This document shows, one piece after another, positions 31,952-32,615 of a DNA stretch of 32,615 nt. Both the position numbers and the translations under genes were made by a program. Every line of letters begins with the position of its first letter. Position 1 is the first letter of the stretch. Source of the stretch: Anaerolineae bacterium (GTDB lineage Bacteria; Chloroflexota; Anaerolineae; Aggregatilineales; Aggregatilineaceae); NCBI GenBank assembly GCA_020848665.1, contig JADLHR010000385.1, positions 1 through 32,615 of the forward strand. The letters run 5' to 3'. The notes beneath the pieces were generated by a model. That model ran no database searches, had not been told where the DNA came from, and saw only the letters and a program-made list of their open reading frames with translations.

Positions 31952-32156
31952 TCAACCCAACGCCGCCGGCGGTTCGGCACTCGCGGGGTTGGCTCCCCCG
32001 CCGGCGGTTGTGTCGGGCACTGCTCTCGTATGGGCCGATCCCGGAAGCCGAGGCCAGCCCCTCGCGCTGGCAAACCGCGGTCGCCTTCCGGAGCCGCCGC
32101 GGACCATGGCTCGATCGCCGGCTTTCGCCGACAAAGGCCCCTTGTGCGTTCTGTGA
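31952..32156 (-). other. Short region with doubtful ORF and repeated dyads
   Basis: Between the KTSC gene and the sponge-like gene there is no convincing gene. A minus-strand ORF from ATG 32107 to 31952 would give 51 residues (Gly/Arg/Pro/Ala-rich, for example TTAGGGANPASAEPP) ending just before ATG 31951; it has no clear ribosome site. The region contains two copies of a CCGCCGGCGGTT element (see repeat). Confidence 0.35.
31963..32021. repeat. Two copies of a CCGCCGGCGGTT...CGG(G)CACT element
   Basis: Copies at 31963-31981 and 31998-32021 start 35 bp apart. Each contains the perfect palindrome CCGCCGGCGG followed by TT and, after a spacer of 0 or 4 bases, CGGCACT or CGGGCACT. They lie upstream of the leftward operon, where an operator could sit. 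The high GC content makes such palindromes less rare, so a regulatory role is only a suggestion. Confidence 0.3.
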
Positions 32157-32534
32157 TCAGCTCGCGCCCAGCGCGGCCATCGCCGCACGGACCTCGCTGC
32201 GCATGATCTGCTCGCTGGTCGACTGCAGCGCCCGCGTCAGGTGATCGAGCGCGCCCGGAACGTCCGCATCACCCGCCGGCGGGTTCTGCACCCCCCGGTA
32301 GCTGTAGCGGCCGCGGATGAACTTGTCGAAGTGCCGGCCGGCCGACGGCGCCTGGCGGAACGCCTCGAAGTCCTCGGGCTGCACGCCGGCGTAGCGGTAG
32401 TGCCCGCCCTGCTTGAAGGTCACGCCCAGCGTGAGCGTCGCGGCGTCGTAGCCGATCGCGGCGATCTGTGACGACTCGACCGGCGCCATCGTGAGCGGGC
32501 CGGTGTAGAACGTGGGGGCGACAGCAATGGCCAT
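32157..32534 (-). CDS. KTSC-domain protein (125 aa)
   Basis: Residues ~18-80 match the KTSC domain: PVESSQIAAIGYDAATLTL, FKQGGHYRYAGV, FEAFRQAPSAGRHFDKFIRG. This small domain is named after its occurrence near lysyl-tRNA synthetase and is common in phage early regions; its biochemical role is not established. A C-terminal helix (ALDHLTRALQSTSEQIMRSE) follows. The ATG at 32534 is preceded by TGGAAAATTAAC, a plausible ribosome site. Confidence 0.8.
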   Translation of the reverse strand: MAIAVAPTFYTGPLTMAPVESSQIAAIGYDAATLTLGVTFKQGGHYRYAGVQPEDFEAFRQAPSAGRHFDKFIRGRYSYRGVQNPPAGDADVPGALDHLTRALQSTSEQIMRSEVRAAMAALGAS

Positions 32535-32567
32535 GTTAATTTTCCAGTCGGTGAAATGAGCGGTGGA

Positions 32568-32615
32568 TCAGCGCCGGCGGACCGCCAGCGATTCGGCCTG
32601 GTGAATGCGCACGCC
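32568..32615 (-). CDS. C-terminal end of an upstream minus-strand gene (partial)
   Basis: The minus-strand frame is open from the window edge for 15 codons to a TGA at 32568-32570. The residues are VRIHQAESLAVRRR after the first Gly, a plausible basic C-terminus. The gap to the KTSC ATG is 33 nt. Too short to identify. Confidence 0.35.
   Translation of the reverse strand, partial: GVRIHQAESLAVRRR

Noticed and set aside
31952..32188. 78-codon minus-strand ORF overlapping the KTSC gene
   Set aside because: Arg/Pro/Ala-rich text, overlap with a well-supported gene and no ribosome site; mentioned only as a doubtful ORF.

Overview
The window is a nearly gapless stretch of a temperate, P22-like podovirus (or prophage) with high GC, frequent GTG starts and stop/start overlaps. 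The terminase, portal, scaffold, coat, gp4-like and gp10-like tail-hub, and ejection genes follow the P22 order. A lambda R-type endolysin points to a Gram-negative host. GC content and codon use would fit Beta- or Gammaproteobacteria such as Burkholderiales or Xanthomonadales, but the host cannot be fixed from this sequence. There is no tape-measure or contractile-tail gene, as expected for a short-tailed phage. No tRNA, rRNA, CRISPR array or insertion sequence was seen.

Layout, plus strand. Positions 1-1419 hold the end of a replication module: the C-terminus of a replication protein, a possible helicase-loader-like protein and a RusA resolvase. Positions 1431-3354 hold small early/middle genes, including a chain of three tiny 4-nt-overlapping ORFs leading into a GroES-like protein with an extra C-terminal domain. 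Positions 3358-10694 are packaging and head genes: small and large terminase, portal, scaffold and coat. Positions 10721-14864 are three small beta-rich proteins, then the gp4-like and gp10-like tail-hub proteins and a small structural protein. Positions 14861-15778 encode an unusual cupin + SET-domain protein, followed by three DNA-ejection proteins (15775-20240). Positions 20439-26621 are fibre and spike genes, with one small antisense membrane-protein gene at 20222-20419. Positions 26621-28008 are the lysis genes, ending in an endolysin whose C-terminus looks like a holin.

Layout, minus strand. Positions 28032-32615 are read leftwards and converge on the lysis genes: a partial upstream gene, a KTSC-domain protein, a short non-coding or doubtful stretch, then a tightly coupled operon. 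That operon holds a candidate Acb2/Tad1-like cyclic-nucleotide sponge, a conserved phage protein with a basic tail, several small proteins and a large serine recombinase (the likely integrase).

The most notable items are the cupin-SET fusion inside the virion operon, the candidate anti-CBASS/anti-Thoeris protein upstream of the integrase, the GroES-like fusion, and the endolysin-holin fusion with a possible internal start. All functional calls come from reading the sequence. No database search was run.
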